Assembly: GCA_015057585.1 (NCBI GenBank)
Contig: SVEF01000003.1
Coordinates: 62,001-126,000, forward strand
Length of the DNA stretch: 64,000 bases
Direction of reading: 5' to 3'
Origin: Lachnospiraceae bacterium
Lineage (GTDB): Bacteria > Bacillota > Clostridia > Lachnospirales > Lachnospiraceae
Under the pieces are notes generated by a model that was not told where the DNA came from, searched no databases, and saw only the letters and a program-made list of their open reading frames with translations. Below, one piece after another: positions 42,872 to 50,995 of this stretch (position 1 is its first letter; each line of letters starts with the position of its first letter). A program made the position numbers and the translations under genes.

Positions 42872-43111
42872 CTACTTCTCCTGTTTCAACCATTCAAACC
42901 AATCAAATTCACCATCCAGGTTTAACTTGCCACCATATACCTCTACTCTCTCTTCCAGTGTTTTGTGCCGGAAGGATTTCTTCAGTGTAATTGTCCCGTC
43001 ACTCACTGCCACATCTAAAACCTCATTTACAACAAGTCCAGCACTTTGCAAAATTTCTTTTGAAGACCGAATCCCCTGACTATTTCCCCATTCTCTAATC
43101 TTTGCCTGCAT
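42872..43111 (-). CDS. AbrB/MazE-like antitoxin-type DNA-binding protein
   Basis: 79 aa. The N-terminal 45 residues form a MazE/AbrB swapped-hairpin domain (AKIREWGNSQGIRSSKEILQ ... GTITLKK). The acidic and aromatic tail (GEFDWFEWLKQEK) resembles the disordered toxin-binding tail of MazE-type antitoxins. The ATG at 43111 is chosen because GAAGGAG lies about 8 nt upstream. The stop is 3 nt before the RhuM ATG, so translation is coupled. No MazF/PemK gene is nearby; RhuM takes that position. It probably represses its own promoter (extended -10 TGGTATAAT). Confidence 0.87.
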   Translation of the reverse strand: MQAKIREWGNSQGIRSSKEILQSAGLVVNEVLDVAVSDGTITLKKSFRHKTLEERVEVYGGKLNLDGEFDWFEWLKQEK

Positions 43112-43204
43112 GTTACTCTCTCCTTCACAAGGTACACACCCAGTCATTTCATATGCTCAAATCTCTATCCATTTTTAACAGTGGCACTCTTTCGGATACA
43201 CTCA

Positions 43205-43238
43205 TTATACCACACAACAAAGAAAATGTACAGAACAA
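43205..43238 (-). promoter_or_regulatory. Promoter of the AbrB-RhuM cassette
   Basis: Minus-strand TATAAT preceded by TGG (extended -10) near 43204-43209, and TGTACA 17 nt upstream. The gap 43112-43393 also holds a hairpin with AGTGGCAG/CTGCCACT arms (about 43266-43295) and the divergent promoter of the lipoprotein. Confidence 0.5.
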
Positions 43239-43315
43239 AAGTTCGATAAATTTACATAATTTTAGTGGCAGCTACCCTTCCGTAACTGCCACTATATCAG
43301 TTCTTGAACATCTTC

Positions 43316-43344
43316 TTGAACACATAGGAAATCTTTGATAAAAT
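43316..43344 (+). promoter_or_regulatory. Promoter of the BspA-type lipoprotein gene
   Basis: TTGAAC (43316-43321), a 17-nt spacer and TAAAAT (43339-43344), about 50 nt before the apparent ACG start. Confidence 0.6.
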
Positions 43345-43393
43345 ACTGAACAGATTTATACAAGAAAAATTTTACGCATAAAGGAGATAACAC

Positions 43394-44674
43394 ACGAGAA
43401 AACACCTCGCTCTTTTATGGCTCACAGCTTTGACCGTTATAATGGCAGCTTGTAATCCAAACACAAATCCAGAAGCGCCTACTACTGATGCGCCAACACA
43501 AACATCAACACCAACAGCAACACTAACAGAAAGTGCGGATCCGACAATTACTGAAGTACCTACAATTACAAATACACCTACAATGGAGCCAGCGGAAGTA
43601 CCGACGTCAACGCCTGTTCCGACAGCCACTCCGACTCCAACGCCAGAACCAACGGCTACAAACACACCAACTCCAACATTTACACCGACACCGAGTCCTA
43701 CCAATACACCAACCCCAACACCGAGTCCGAGCCCAACGAACACTCCTAAGCCAACAGCGACAAGCACACCTACACCAACTCCGGCACCTTCTTTTAAGTT
43801 TTCCGGAACAGTAGGTAATGTAACACTTGTAAATGAAAATCCGAAGGAGTATAAGTTCCGCATTCAGAACGAAACCGATGAAGAACTTTATATTGATGCA
43901 GTGTCCAGTAACGACTACGTAGTAAATGTTTACATGGAAACACTGGAAAGCGGTTTGTATAACTATAAGTTTGTAATTATTGGAAGGGAAAGCGGTACCG
44001 CAGATGTTACGCTTGCTATTTACGGCAAGGATACGAACGGCGATTATAACGTAATTTATGATCAGAAAATCATTAAGGTTACTGTAAATATTGAAAAGGA
44101 AGATGAAGATGTATGGTACAGTGACGTAATTGCGCGCTTCCCATATAAGCAAGAAGAATGGAAGTACGGTGAGTACATTACCGTATCTTTGTGGCTTGAA
44201 GAAGCAAACAAAGATACTTCCAATGGTGCAATTATTGTAGACGGTACAGGTGATATGTGGACTATTGCAGAAGCAGATGAAACAGAAGTTGGAAGCACCC
44301 CATGGCATCATTCTGATTACTCTGATTACGTTAGCGAAATCCATGTGTCAGAAGGAATTACTAGAGTTGAAGGGCTTAGTCTTCCTACTGCTACAACACT
44401 TGCCCTCCCATCTACATTGCGCATTATCGGAAAACAGTGTTTTAAGAATGGTGAGTACACAAACATTGTAATTCCAGATGGCGTAGAAAGAATAGAAGGC
44501 GGCGCTTTCGTACATTGTAATAAGATCACTTCAGTCACACTCCCTTCAACCCTTACGTATATTGGGTATGGTATAGTCCAAAACCGTTGGGATATTGAAG
44601 TTATTTTTGAGGAAGGCTTTGACACTAGTGGATTAGATCCCGAATGGAATGTGTTTACATTTTTGGAAGAATAA
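43394..44674 (+). CDS. BspA-type leucine-rich-repeat lipoprotein with apparent ACG start
   Basis: 426 aa if translated from ACG at 43394. That start gives a complete lipoprotein signal (RKHLALLWLTALTVIMAAC, lipidated C20) and sits 8 nt after AAGGAG. An in-frame TAA at 43388 excludes any start further upstream. The first standard start is TTG at 43430, which has no ribosome binding site and would remove half the signal. After Cys come about 110 residues of Thr/Pro repeats (PTPTPT type), a beta-rich domain, and an LRR_5/BspA-like segment (LPSTLRIIGKQCFKNGEYTNIVIPDGVERIEG...) at the end. It is a likely surface adhesin. Either ACG is used, or this is a recently silenced allele or base error. Confidence 0.8.
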   Translation, partial: TRKHLALLWLTALTVIMAACNPNTNPEAPTTDAPTQTSTPTATLTESADPTITEVPTITNTPTMEPAEVPTSTPVPTATPTPTPEPTATNTPTPTFTPTPSPTNTPTPTPSPSPTNTPKPTATSTPTPTPAPSFKFSGTVGNVTLVNENPKEYKFRIQNETDEELYIDAVSSNDYVVNVYMETLESGLYNYKFVIIGRESGTADVTLAIYGKDTNGDYNVIYDQKIIKVTVNIEKEDEDVWYSDVIARFPYKQEEWKYGEYITVSLWLEEANKDTSNGAIIVDGTGDMWTIAEADETEVGSTPWHHSDYSDYVSEIHVSEGITRVEGLSLPTATTLALPSTLRIIGKQCFKNGEYTNIVIPDGVERIEGGAFVHCNKITSVTLPSTLTYIGYGIVQNRWDIEVIFEEGFDTSGLDPEWNVFTFLEE

Positions 44675-44686
44675 CTCTTAACAGAT

Positions 44687-44737
44687 AAAAAGACGAGAAA
44701 GAAGGGCTTTTGCTCTTCCTTCTATCGTCTTTTTTTG
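44687..44737 (+). terminator. Terminator of the BspA-type lipoprotein gene
   Basis: A 10-bp stem AAAAAGACGA / TCGTCTTTTT with an inner GAAGG/CCTTC pairing and a run of seven T. Confidence 0.88.
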
Positions 44738-44844
44738 TGAATTTCAAAGGTTCATGACATATTGACAAAATGAATAAGATAACTTTCCACATAATAAATA
44801 AAGCTTCGAATTTTGGGATTGTAATAATTTATTAAATAATGTTA

Positions 44845-44880
44845 AAAAGCACAGAGCCACTCACACTGCTCTGTGCTTTT
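44845..44880. terminator. Terminator of the phosphodiester-glycosidase operon
   Basis: A perfect 13-bp stem AAAAGCACAGAGC / GCTCTGTGCTTTT with a 10-nt loop, 14 nt beyond the minus-strand stop. It is symmetrical, so it can act both ways. Confidence 0.88.
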
Positions 44881-44893
44881 CCATATCTTCTTA

Positions 44894-47011
44894 CTATTTA
44901 TAATGCACTTCCGCCATCACTTCACTGATAAACACAAACTGTCCTGCCGGTGTCAGCGCAAACTTGATGTAGCGGCCGGATACTTCTTTTGTAGCATTTG
45001 CCGTAAGTGTGTGTGCTCCCGCATATAGGCTTTCCGTAATCTCCGGAGAAACAGCGGTTGCTGCGGCCGGTGTCCAGGTGTTTCCGTCCTCTGATACAAA
45101 AACCGTAATAAAGGAAGGGGTCTTGATTCCCCAACTGCTCTGCTGGTGTGCATTTACGGAAAATCTGCTCAAGCCATCCACAGATTCACCCAAATCCACA
45201 ATCACATCATAGGTTCCCCCGGAAATACCGTTAAAGCCCGCCCACGCCGCGGAATAGGTGTTTGTAGCATCACCAAGCTTTCCGTCCGTCAATTCCTTAT
45301 TATCGGTATCCGGATAAGTCGTATTAGATGCAATATTCGTTGTATAAGCCTTTCCGGCTGCGACATTGACATCAATTTCGCCGGTCATAGTATACCAATA
45401 TAATAAGTCATTATACGCTGCTACCAGTTCTTCCTTTGCAGCATTATTTTCAAGCAAGTTCTTTCCCGCAGTAACCGAATCACTAAGATGTCCAAAGGCG
45501 TATTCCGTATAAGCGGCTTTGTCCGTGCTCTCCGCCGATGCAATCAATTTCTTTAAATCCTCTATGTAAGAAACCGCATTCGCAAGTTCCATGCCTGCTT
45601 TTTTATAGTCGCCCTCTGTGGCATCCTTTCCTGCAATGACTTCCTTAGCATAAACCAGTGCATCGTTCACTTCTTCACTCTTTGTTTGTTCATAGAGCTG
45701 CTCTGCCGTTGCAATCGACATCTGTAAAGAAGTCTTTAACTCTTCCGCCGGCAGCATGGAGGAACGTTTTACCAGCATAATACAATCGGATACCGCACGG
45801 GCAGATTCCTGCACAAATCCCGGAGTTCCGTCGCCCTTATCGCAAAGGTACATCGCAGAAGAACCGCCGCCGTCCATGCGGATCACATTGGTGCAGCCCA
45901 ATTCTATCATCACTCTGGCAACATCACGCAATGTGACCGAACCTCCTGCCCCTGTGGCCTGCCCTTCCGTCGTAAAGAACACGTAAGAACCATCCGGTTT
46001 TGTACCAAAAGCTGTCCAACGTGCTTCCAGGACAACCGAATGCGTTCCGATGGTCTTGCGGATTTGTGTCTGGTCTTCCCCGTCCTTTACTAACCATCCG
46101 ACATTGGTAATGGCAGAAGAACAGTTCTCCATGATTTCTCTGGATTCCTCGATGGTTTCGCTGACCTCAATACGTACCTGTGCTCCCGGTTTTAATGTCT
46201 TCAAATTCCCGGCATATGGTGAAGCTGTTTTACAGTATAAAACAAACTGATTGCTTCCAATCGCAACGCCTCTTGTTTCCTCTGTGGTTTCCGTCACCGA
46301 AACAAGTTCACCAATCAGGGTGCCTCCCACAGACAATTCTGAATGATTTATCTTGTTAAATAACAATTCATAGCCCGCTTCCGGTGCATCCGATTTGGAA
46401 CCGCAGGCAGAATCCCAATAGTAGATTTTTTCACTGACTGCCCCGGCCTGACTTACCTTATTGAAATAATGAAGTGCGTTCTCATATTCCTTGCCGTTAA
46501 CGGAAAGCTTATACTCTAAAGCACTCTTCGTAACGCGCATTACTCCATCTGTCCCAAAGGTAACCATCTCACCGGAAAATCCCGTGTGGGCACAGGTAAT
46601 ACGGCCATCCGTAATGGTGATTCCGGTCAGCATACCGTCTGTCATGCTGAAGAAAGAACCATTAATAACACCAACCACTTCGTATCCCCAACGTTCCTCT
46701 GCTGCCTTTTCAAAATGGGTGTCCAATGTCGAAGCCCATCCCGCATAGGTCGCATAAACAACCGGAAGATAACCGTCTGCCGGATGAAACGTCAACGACT
46801 GCGCCTCAACCGTATTGCCGTTTTCCGTACTTGTTACAGAAAAACTGTCATGATATACGTTTTCCGCAACCTCGTTGCCTCTCGGCGCTTCTGTCGGCTC
46901 CGCTGTCGGAGTCGGTGTAGGCTCCGGCAAAGTTTCCTGTCCGCAGGATGCAAAGCCCAACATCAGAATCACTAAAAATAACGTAAAAAAATAACTTCTC
47001 ACTTTTTTCAT
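44894..47011 (-). CDS. Lipoprotein with phosphodiester-glycosidase (NAGPA) domain and discoidin-like C-terminus
   Basis: 705 aa. Lipoprotein signal (LGFASC, C23) and a Pro/Thr linker. A NAGPA-type domain follows (about residues 75-425) with VVGVINGSFF and the family hallmark NVIRMDGGGSSAMYL. A helical spacer (about 430-540) leads to a discoidin/F5-8-type carbohydrate-binding domain at the end. NAGPA-family enzymes remove sugars joined through a phosphodiester, for example GlcNAc-1-phosphodiesters on glycans or wall polymers, outside the cell. The ATG overlaps the radical SAM stop by 4 bp (ATGA). It is the last gene of a six-gene run. Confidence 0.85.
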   Translation of the reverse strand: MKKVRSYFFTLFLVILMLGFASCGQETLPEPTPTPTAEPTEAPRGNEVAENVYHDSFSVTSTENGNTVEAQSLTFHPADGYLPVVYATYAGWASTLDTHFEKAAEERWGYEVVGVINGSFFSMTDGMLTGITITDGRITCAHTGFSGEMVTFGTDGVMRVTKSALEYKLSVNGKEYENALHYFNKVSQAGAVSEKIYYWDSACGSKSDAPEAGYELLFNKINHSELSVGGTLIGELVSVTETTEETRGVAIGSNQFVLYCKTASPYAGNLKTLKPGAQVRIEVSETIEESREIMENCSSAITNVGWLVKDGEDQTQIRKTIGTHSVVLEARWTAFGTKPDGSYVFFTTEGQATGAGGSVTLRDVARVMIELGCTNVIRMDGGGSSAMYLCDKGDGTPGFVQESARAVSDCIMLVKRSSMLPAEELKTSLQMSIATAEQLYEQTKSEEVNDALVYAKEVIAGKDATEGDYKKAGMELANAVSYIEDLKKLIASAESTDKAAYTEYAFGHLSDSVTAGKNLLENNAAKEELVAAYNDLLYWYTMTGEIDVNVAAGKAYTTNIASNTTYPDTDNKELTDGKLGDATNTYSAAWAGFNGISGGTYDVIVDLGESVDGLSRFSVNAHQQSSWGIKTPSFITVFVSEDGNTWTPAAATAVSPEITESLYAGAHTLTANATKEVSGRYIKFALTPAGQFVFISEVMAEVHYK

Positions 47012-47754
47012 AACCCTTCTTCCCTTTCTTTTAATCTCCCTATCAGTTCTGTTATTGTCGAACTCCCGTCCGGATTAAAACTCACACACCGCACATCGTC
47101 CGGATCATCCGCGTACGGATTTTCCGGTTCGCCGTATTGTTCAAAATATTCACTCAGATATTTCCGTGCGTTCCCGCTCGGGAATATCACGTTACCGCCG
47201 GATACCGGGATACCAAACTCCTCAAACTCAGCAAGTACCTCTCGCGTCCTTTGGTTATACGGATTCTCGTGTCCCCTGTCCACCAGCCAGGCCGGACTTA
47301 AACGGATTGGAAGCCCTGCTGCCATCCCTTCCCGCACAAACACTTTGACCGGTTCTGTCGGAATCGTCTCCTGATGAAATGCATCCACGGAAAGCAGAAC
47401 GTCATTTACCCCGCTTTCTGCGAGCATTCTCGCCACTTCTGCAATACGACTCTCTTCCTTAGAAAAATAGCCGTTGGTAATCAACTGCCGTTTCCCGATT
47501 CCGGCCTCCTTCGCCGCCGTATGAATCCGGCACACGTCTTCCGGATACAATAACGGTTCCCCGCCAAATGTCATCAAAGACGTTATCATATACTGTCCTG
47601 CAATTTCCTTTACTGCCCGCGCGGCTGCCCGTCCGTCAATATGCTCACCACAGTCCGGATGATCTCCTTCCGAACAATGCTTACACTTGCCGGTACAAGC
47701 ATAGGTAATGACAAATTCAATCCGGTTTAAATTTTTCAAATATGGGGTTCCCAT
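47008..47754 (-). CDS. Radical SAM protein
   Basis: 248 aa. A radical SAM core with the cluster motif C20-xxx-C24-xx-C27 (YACTGKCKHC), the GGEP-type motif FGGEPLLY, and a beta-strand TNGYFSKE. It ends soon after the barrel with only one late Cys (VRCVSFNPDG), so no full SPASM domain is present. The substrate is unknown. RBS AGAGGAA is 9 nt before ATG. It overlaps the NAGPA lipoprotein gene by 4 bp and follows the small helical protein by 37 nt, so it may modify one of these or supply a sugar or cofactor change in the pathway (inference). Confidence 0.85.
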   Translation of the reverse strand: MGTPYLKNLNRIEFVITYACTGKCKHCSEGDHPDCGEHIDGRAAARAVKEIAGQYMITSLMTFGGEPLLYPEDVCRIHTAAKEAGIGKRQLITNGYFSKEESRIAEVARMLAESGVNDVLLSVDAFHQETIPTEPVKVFVREGMAAGLPIRLSPAWLVDRGHENPYNQRTREVLAEFEEFGIPVSGGNVIFPSGNARKYLSEYFEQYGEPENPYADDPDDVRCVSFNPDGSSTITELIGRLKEREEGL

Positions 47755-47791
47755 GTTATATTTCCTCTTTGGATTTACTTTTTCTGTACGC

Positions 47792-48055
47792 TTACTTGCT
47801 CGTCCAATACGGTTTCTGGTCCTTGTGGCTGTACGCCTTCAGTTTTTCGCGGTAGGCGGACAGTTTTGCCGAATACATGCTCTTTTGATTCTCGTTCAAT
47901 TCCCCGGACTCAGCCAGAGCCGTATATAACTCTTCAAACTCCCGAAATGTCGCTCTCGCCGCATCCTTATAATTATTCTGCATGTTCATATCAATTTCTG
48001 CAATCAGTCGGTCCAGTTCCTTTGCAACTTTCGTTTTTTTCAAAAACCCAAACAT
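47792..48055 (-). CDS. Small helical protein, 87 aa
   Basis: 87 aa and highly charged. It is predicted all-helical (AKELDRLIAEIDMNMQNNYKD, FREFEELYTALAESGELN) with a short aromatic/basic end HKDQKPYWTSK. No Cys, signal peptide or membrane segment. The ATG at 48055 is chosen since AGGGGG overlapping the upstream stop codon lies 6 nt before it. It lies between the GH113-like and radical SAM genes. It is not a typical radical SAM peptide precursor (no leader/core pattern), but an interaction with that enzyme is possible. Function unknown. Confidence 0.7.
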   Translation of the reverse strand: MFGFLKKTKVAKELDRLIAEIDMNMQNNYKDAARATFREFEELYTALAESGELNENQKSMYSAKLSAYREKLKAYSHKDQKPYWTSK

Positions 48056-48065
48056 AAAAAGCCCC

Positions 48066-49034
48066 CTACAATCTTGCATACCACTCTTTCAGCACGTCCT
48101 CTGCCTTTTTCAAATGAATGTTAAACCCATTGTCCTTTGTTGCTGTTTCTTTATCATCATAGATATAGGTACTCCAGTCCCACCAGAACATACCGCCAAA
48201 CCATTCCTCTTTCGCAAACACACTGAGACAGGAATCAAAGAAATTTGCCTGCTCATCTTCATCATGCGGCAAGTTTCTGTGCTGGAAATCCCACGGCATT
48301 GTTGCACAGCCATTGGCACTGCGGCAACCGATTTCAATAAAGACAATTTTCTTCTGCCACTTTTGATATACCCGGTACATTTCCTCACGCACTTTTGTCC
48401 AAGCCTTCTGCATTTCCGCAGAAGAGGCTCCGCCGGCCTTTGCCACGGGGAAATAGGCACTTGTCCCAATATAATCCACGGCATCAAACCACTTGACATC
48501 ATCCTCGTGCCCATGATTGGTGTTATAAATCAGTTTCCCGGAATACACCTGACGAATTTCTGCAATCAGCCTTCTCCAGTGATTTTCCTTGCGTTCCGTA
48601 CCGCACATCTCACAGCCGATACACAACATTTCGCATCCGGTTTCCTCTGCCAGTTCCGCATAATACTTCATAAAATCGCCATAATTCTGAAACCAGGCAT
48701 CCCAATAAGGATCCCTGCCCTCAAAATCCGAATCCGCAAAGTTAATGTACGCACGCCAGACTCCGTCCCGGCAATTTACCATCGGCTTTAAGCACACCTT
48801 GACATTATTTTCATGTGCATGCTCTATCGCCGCCATCAAATCCCGGTCTGTCACACTCCGTCCAAAACTAAAATCTATCTTTGTGCTGTGTGCTGTTTCC
48901 TGTATCACCGAAAATGCCAGACACATCCAATTACTACCGGTCTGAAACAGCATTTCCCTTGATTTTGCAGCCTCTTCTTTCCGGTACATGCCGTGTCTGC
49001 CGTCAAACCCATAGGTATAGCCTTTAAATTCCAT
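48066..49034 (-). CDS. GH113-like glycoside hydrolase (beta-mannanase type)
   Basis: 322 aa (beta/alpha)8-type hydrolase, no signal peptide. The pattern VCLKPMVNCRDGVWRAYINF, CEMLCIGCEMCGTE (likely acid/base Glu), DYIGTSAYFPVA and IVFIEIGCRSANG (likely nucleophile Glu) matches the GH113 beta-1,4-mannanase family as I know it. It probably cleaves beta-mannosides inside the cell. The ATG at 49034 follows AAGGAGG by 7 nt, discarding the longer frame to 49061. It sits between the GGDEF sensor and the small helical protein in the six-gene run. Confidence 0.8.
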   Translation of the reverse strand: MEFKGYTYGFDGRHGMYRKEEAAKSREMLFQTGSNWMCLAFSVIQETAHSTKIDFSFGRSVTDRDLMAAIEHAHENNVKVCLKPMVNCRDGVWRAYINFADSDFEGRDPYWDAWFQNYGDFMKYYAELAEETGCEMLCIGCEMCGTERKENHWRRLIAEIRQVYSGKLIYNTNHGHEDDVKWFDAVDYIGTSAYFPVAKAGGASSAEMQKAWTKVREEMYRVYQKWQKKIVFIEIGCRSANGCATMPWDFQHRNLPHDEDEQANFFDSCLSVFAKEEWFGGMFWWDWSTYIYDDKETATKDNGFNIHLKKAEDVLKEWYARL

Positions 49035-49102
49035 AACAATCCTCCTTGTTTTGCGGAGCAAAATGCCTGCCTGCTTGTGCAGACCAGAGGGCTTGCCCCT
49101 CT

Positions 49103-50980
49103 CTATCTTTGACTCTTACGCTTTTTCTTTTCTGCATACATCAGGGTATCCGACTTTTCAACCAGTTCTTCAAAGCCCAATTCTTCATCCTCTGCAGATA
49201 CATATACCCCAACACTGACCTCTACGTTATATTCCTTTCCGGAGTTTTCATTGAAGTTTCGGAAATACTCCTCAAACTCCGCCTTCACCTTTTCTGCAGA
49301 TACCACGCCGATACATACGGCAAGCATTTCGTCTCCGCCGAATCTGGTACACAACGCCCCCTCCGGTGTCAACGCTTCAAGTGCCCTGGCCGTCGCATGA
49401 ATGGCAAAATCGCCTTCCTTGTGTCCGTACCGGTCATTAATCTGCTTTAAATAATCCAAATCTGCCATGATAACCGATAATCTCGACCCTTTCGGTCTCG
49501 TCTCCAGCATCTTCCGGTATTCCCCTACAAAACCTCTGCGGTTATACAGGCCGGTCAGCGTATCTGTCTTATACATTTCATTAATCCGCTGTGTCAGGGC
49601 ATGTTCCTGTCTCAGACTCCGATACCCGCCGATAGCACTGTTTAATGCATTGGCCGTCTGCGGAATCTTCATATAATTACTACGGTTTAACTCGCTGAAA
49701 AAGAAGCAGACATAACCCATCGGCACCCCGACGTGATGCAGTGCATTAAACACCATCACACGGTTATTTTCAAGCATATAGTGAAGATGCGGAATAATTT
49801 CTTTCACCGGAACAGAATAAGGAACAAACGCTTCCGGGATGTCACTGTCAAACAATAACAGCATTTCTCTCTCTTCCTTTTTTCCTTCCTTTCCGCATCC
49901 TTCCGATCCTGCATTTTCACCCACAAAATCCTTTTCCACTACACAGCACATATCATACAAAATCGGATGCTTCATCCGTTCTGCCACCTGCTCAACATTC
50001 TCACACCGAAGAATCTGCTCCGTAATCTGCGCCAAATCAATTTCTTCGTTCTGCAGACGATAAATATAATCATTCATTTTATTCATATAGTCAGACGCAT
50101 TCTGTGTCGTCTCCCCATAACAGCCACAGGTCTCCGCAATGCACAAACGTAACGGGCTTAAAAAGGTTTCCGTCCTGCCATGCAATTCGTGAATTCTTTG
50201 CAACACTTCCACGGTTTTTCCCGCAAGATCCTGCGCATCGCAAATAACCGAGGTAATACGCGGCGCTGTAAAAGATATCTCCACGATTCCGTCATAACCG
50301 GTCACCGCCACATCTTCCGGAACCCGGAGTCCGTGTCGTTGCAATACACTGCAAACCGCCATTGCCATGCGGTCATTGGCACAGAGCACTGCTTGCGGCA
50401 AATCACCCGACGCAATAATCCGTTCCATCGCCTCTTCTGCCGGTCCTGTCCAGAAATCCCCGTAACTAATCCTGCTCTCATCTGCCGGTAGCCCATACTC
50501 CTGCAGCACCTTTTTAAAGGAATTCAAACGATATTCCGAAAACTGGTTTCCCTTAATTCCGGCCATAAAATGCAGTTTTGTCATATGATGTACTTCAATC
50601 ATATGGCGCACCATATCAGCAAAGCCGTTTTCTTCATCGTATTTGATGTTGATGCAGCCTTCATGGCGTTCTCCCATCACAATCACCGGTTTCCCATGTG
50701 TTTTTGCACGATGAATCAATTCTTCCACAACCATGGCATTCCGGATGACGTCTTCAAAAATAATGACCGCATCAATCACAGCATAATCCATATAATCATA
50801 AATATAAAACTGCGGGTCTACCTCTCCCGTAACCTGCCCAACCGTAGAACAGGTGTTGTAAACAAACAGACTATATCCTTTCGGAGAAACCGCTTTATTT
50901 AATTCCGTAATATACTGGTGTGTTGCTTCATCCTGTATTCTCGCCACACAAACCGCAATTATCTTTCTGTCCCCAATCAT
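49103..50980 (-). CDS. Sugar-binding (LacI-type) domain fused to a GGDEF diguanylate cyclase
   Basis: 625 aa, soluble. Residues about 5-290 form a periplasmic-binding-protein fold of the LacI/GalR regulator type (VAVTGYDGIVEISFTAPRITSV) without the N-terminal helix-turn-helix. A GAF-like middle (about 310-450) follows, then a GGDEF domain from about 460 (DTLTGLYNRRGF, MADLDYLKQINDRYGHKEGD, RFGGDEML). The active-site loop is GGDEM rather than GGDEF; the catalytic Gly-Gly-Asp-Glu is intact. It probably makes c-di-GMP in response to an intracellular sugar or nucleoside. RBS GGAGG. It follows the AEC carrier by 15 nt. Confidence 0.9.
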   Translation of the reverse strand: MIGDRKIIAVCVARIQDEATHQYITELNKAVSPKGYSLFVYNTCSTVGQVTGEVDPQFYIYDYMDYAVIDAVIIFEDVIRNAMVVEELIHRAKTHGKPVIVMGERHEGCINIKYDEENGFADMVRHMIEVHHMTKLHFMAGIKGNQFSEYRLNSFKKVLQEYGLPADESRISYGDFWTGPAEEAMERIIASGDLPQAVLCANDRMAMAVCSVLQRHGLRVPEDVAVTGYDGIVEISFTAPRITSVICDAQDLAGKTVEVLQRIHELHGRTETFLSPLRLCIAETCGCYGETTQNASDYMNKMNDYIYRLQNEEIDLAQITEQILRCENVEQVAERMKHPILYDMCCVVEKDFVGENAGSEGCGKEGKKEEREMLLLFDSDIPEAFVPYSVPVKEIIPHLHYMLENNRVMVFNALHHVGVPMGYVCFFFSELNRSNYMKIPQTANALNSAIGGYRSLRQEHALTQRINEMYKTDTLTGLYNRRGFVGEYRKMLETRPKGSRLSVIMADLDYLKQINDRYGHKEGDFAIHATARALEALTPEGALCTRFGGDEMLAVCIGVVSAEKVKAEFEEYFRNFNENSGKEYNVEVSVGVYVSAEDEELGFEELVEKSDTLMYAEKKKRKSQR

Positions 50981-50995
50981 TTATTACCTCCGTTC

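Noticed and set aside
43372..43863. Open frame on the minus strand giving a Gly/Val repeat protein
   Set aside because: It is the mirror of the Thr/Pro codon repeats of the lipoprotein on the plus strand. It has no ribosome binding site, and the plus-strand frame has signal, promoter and terminator.
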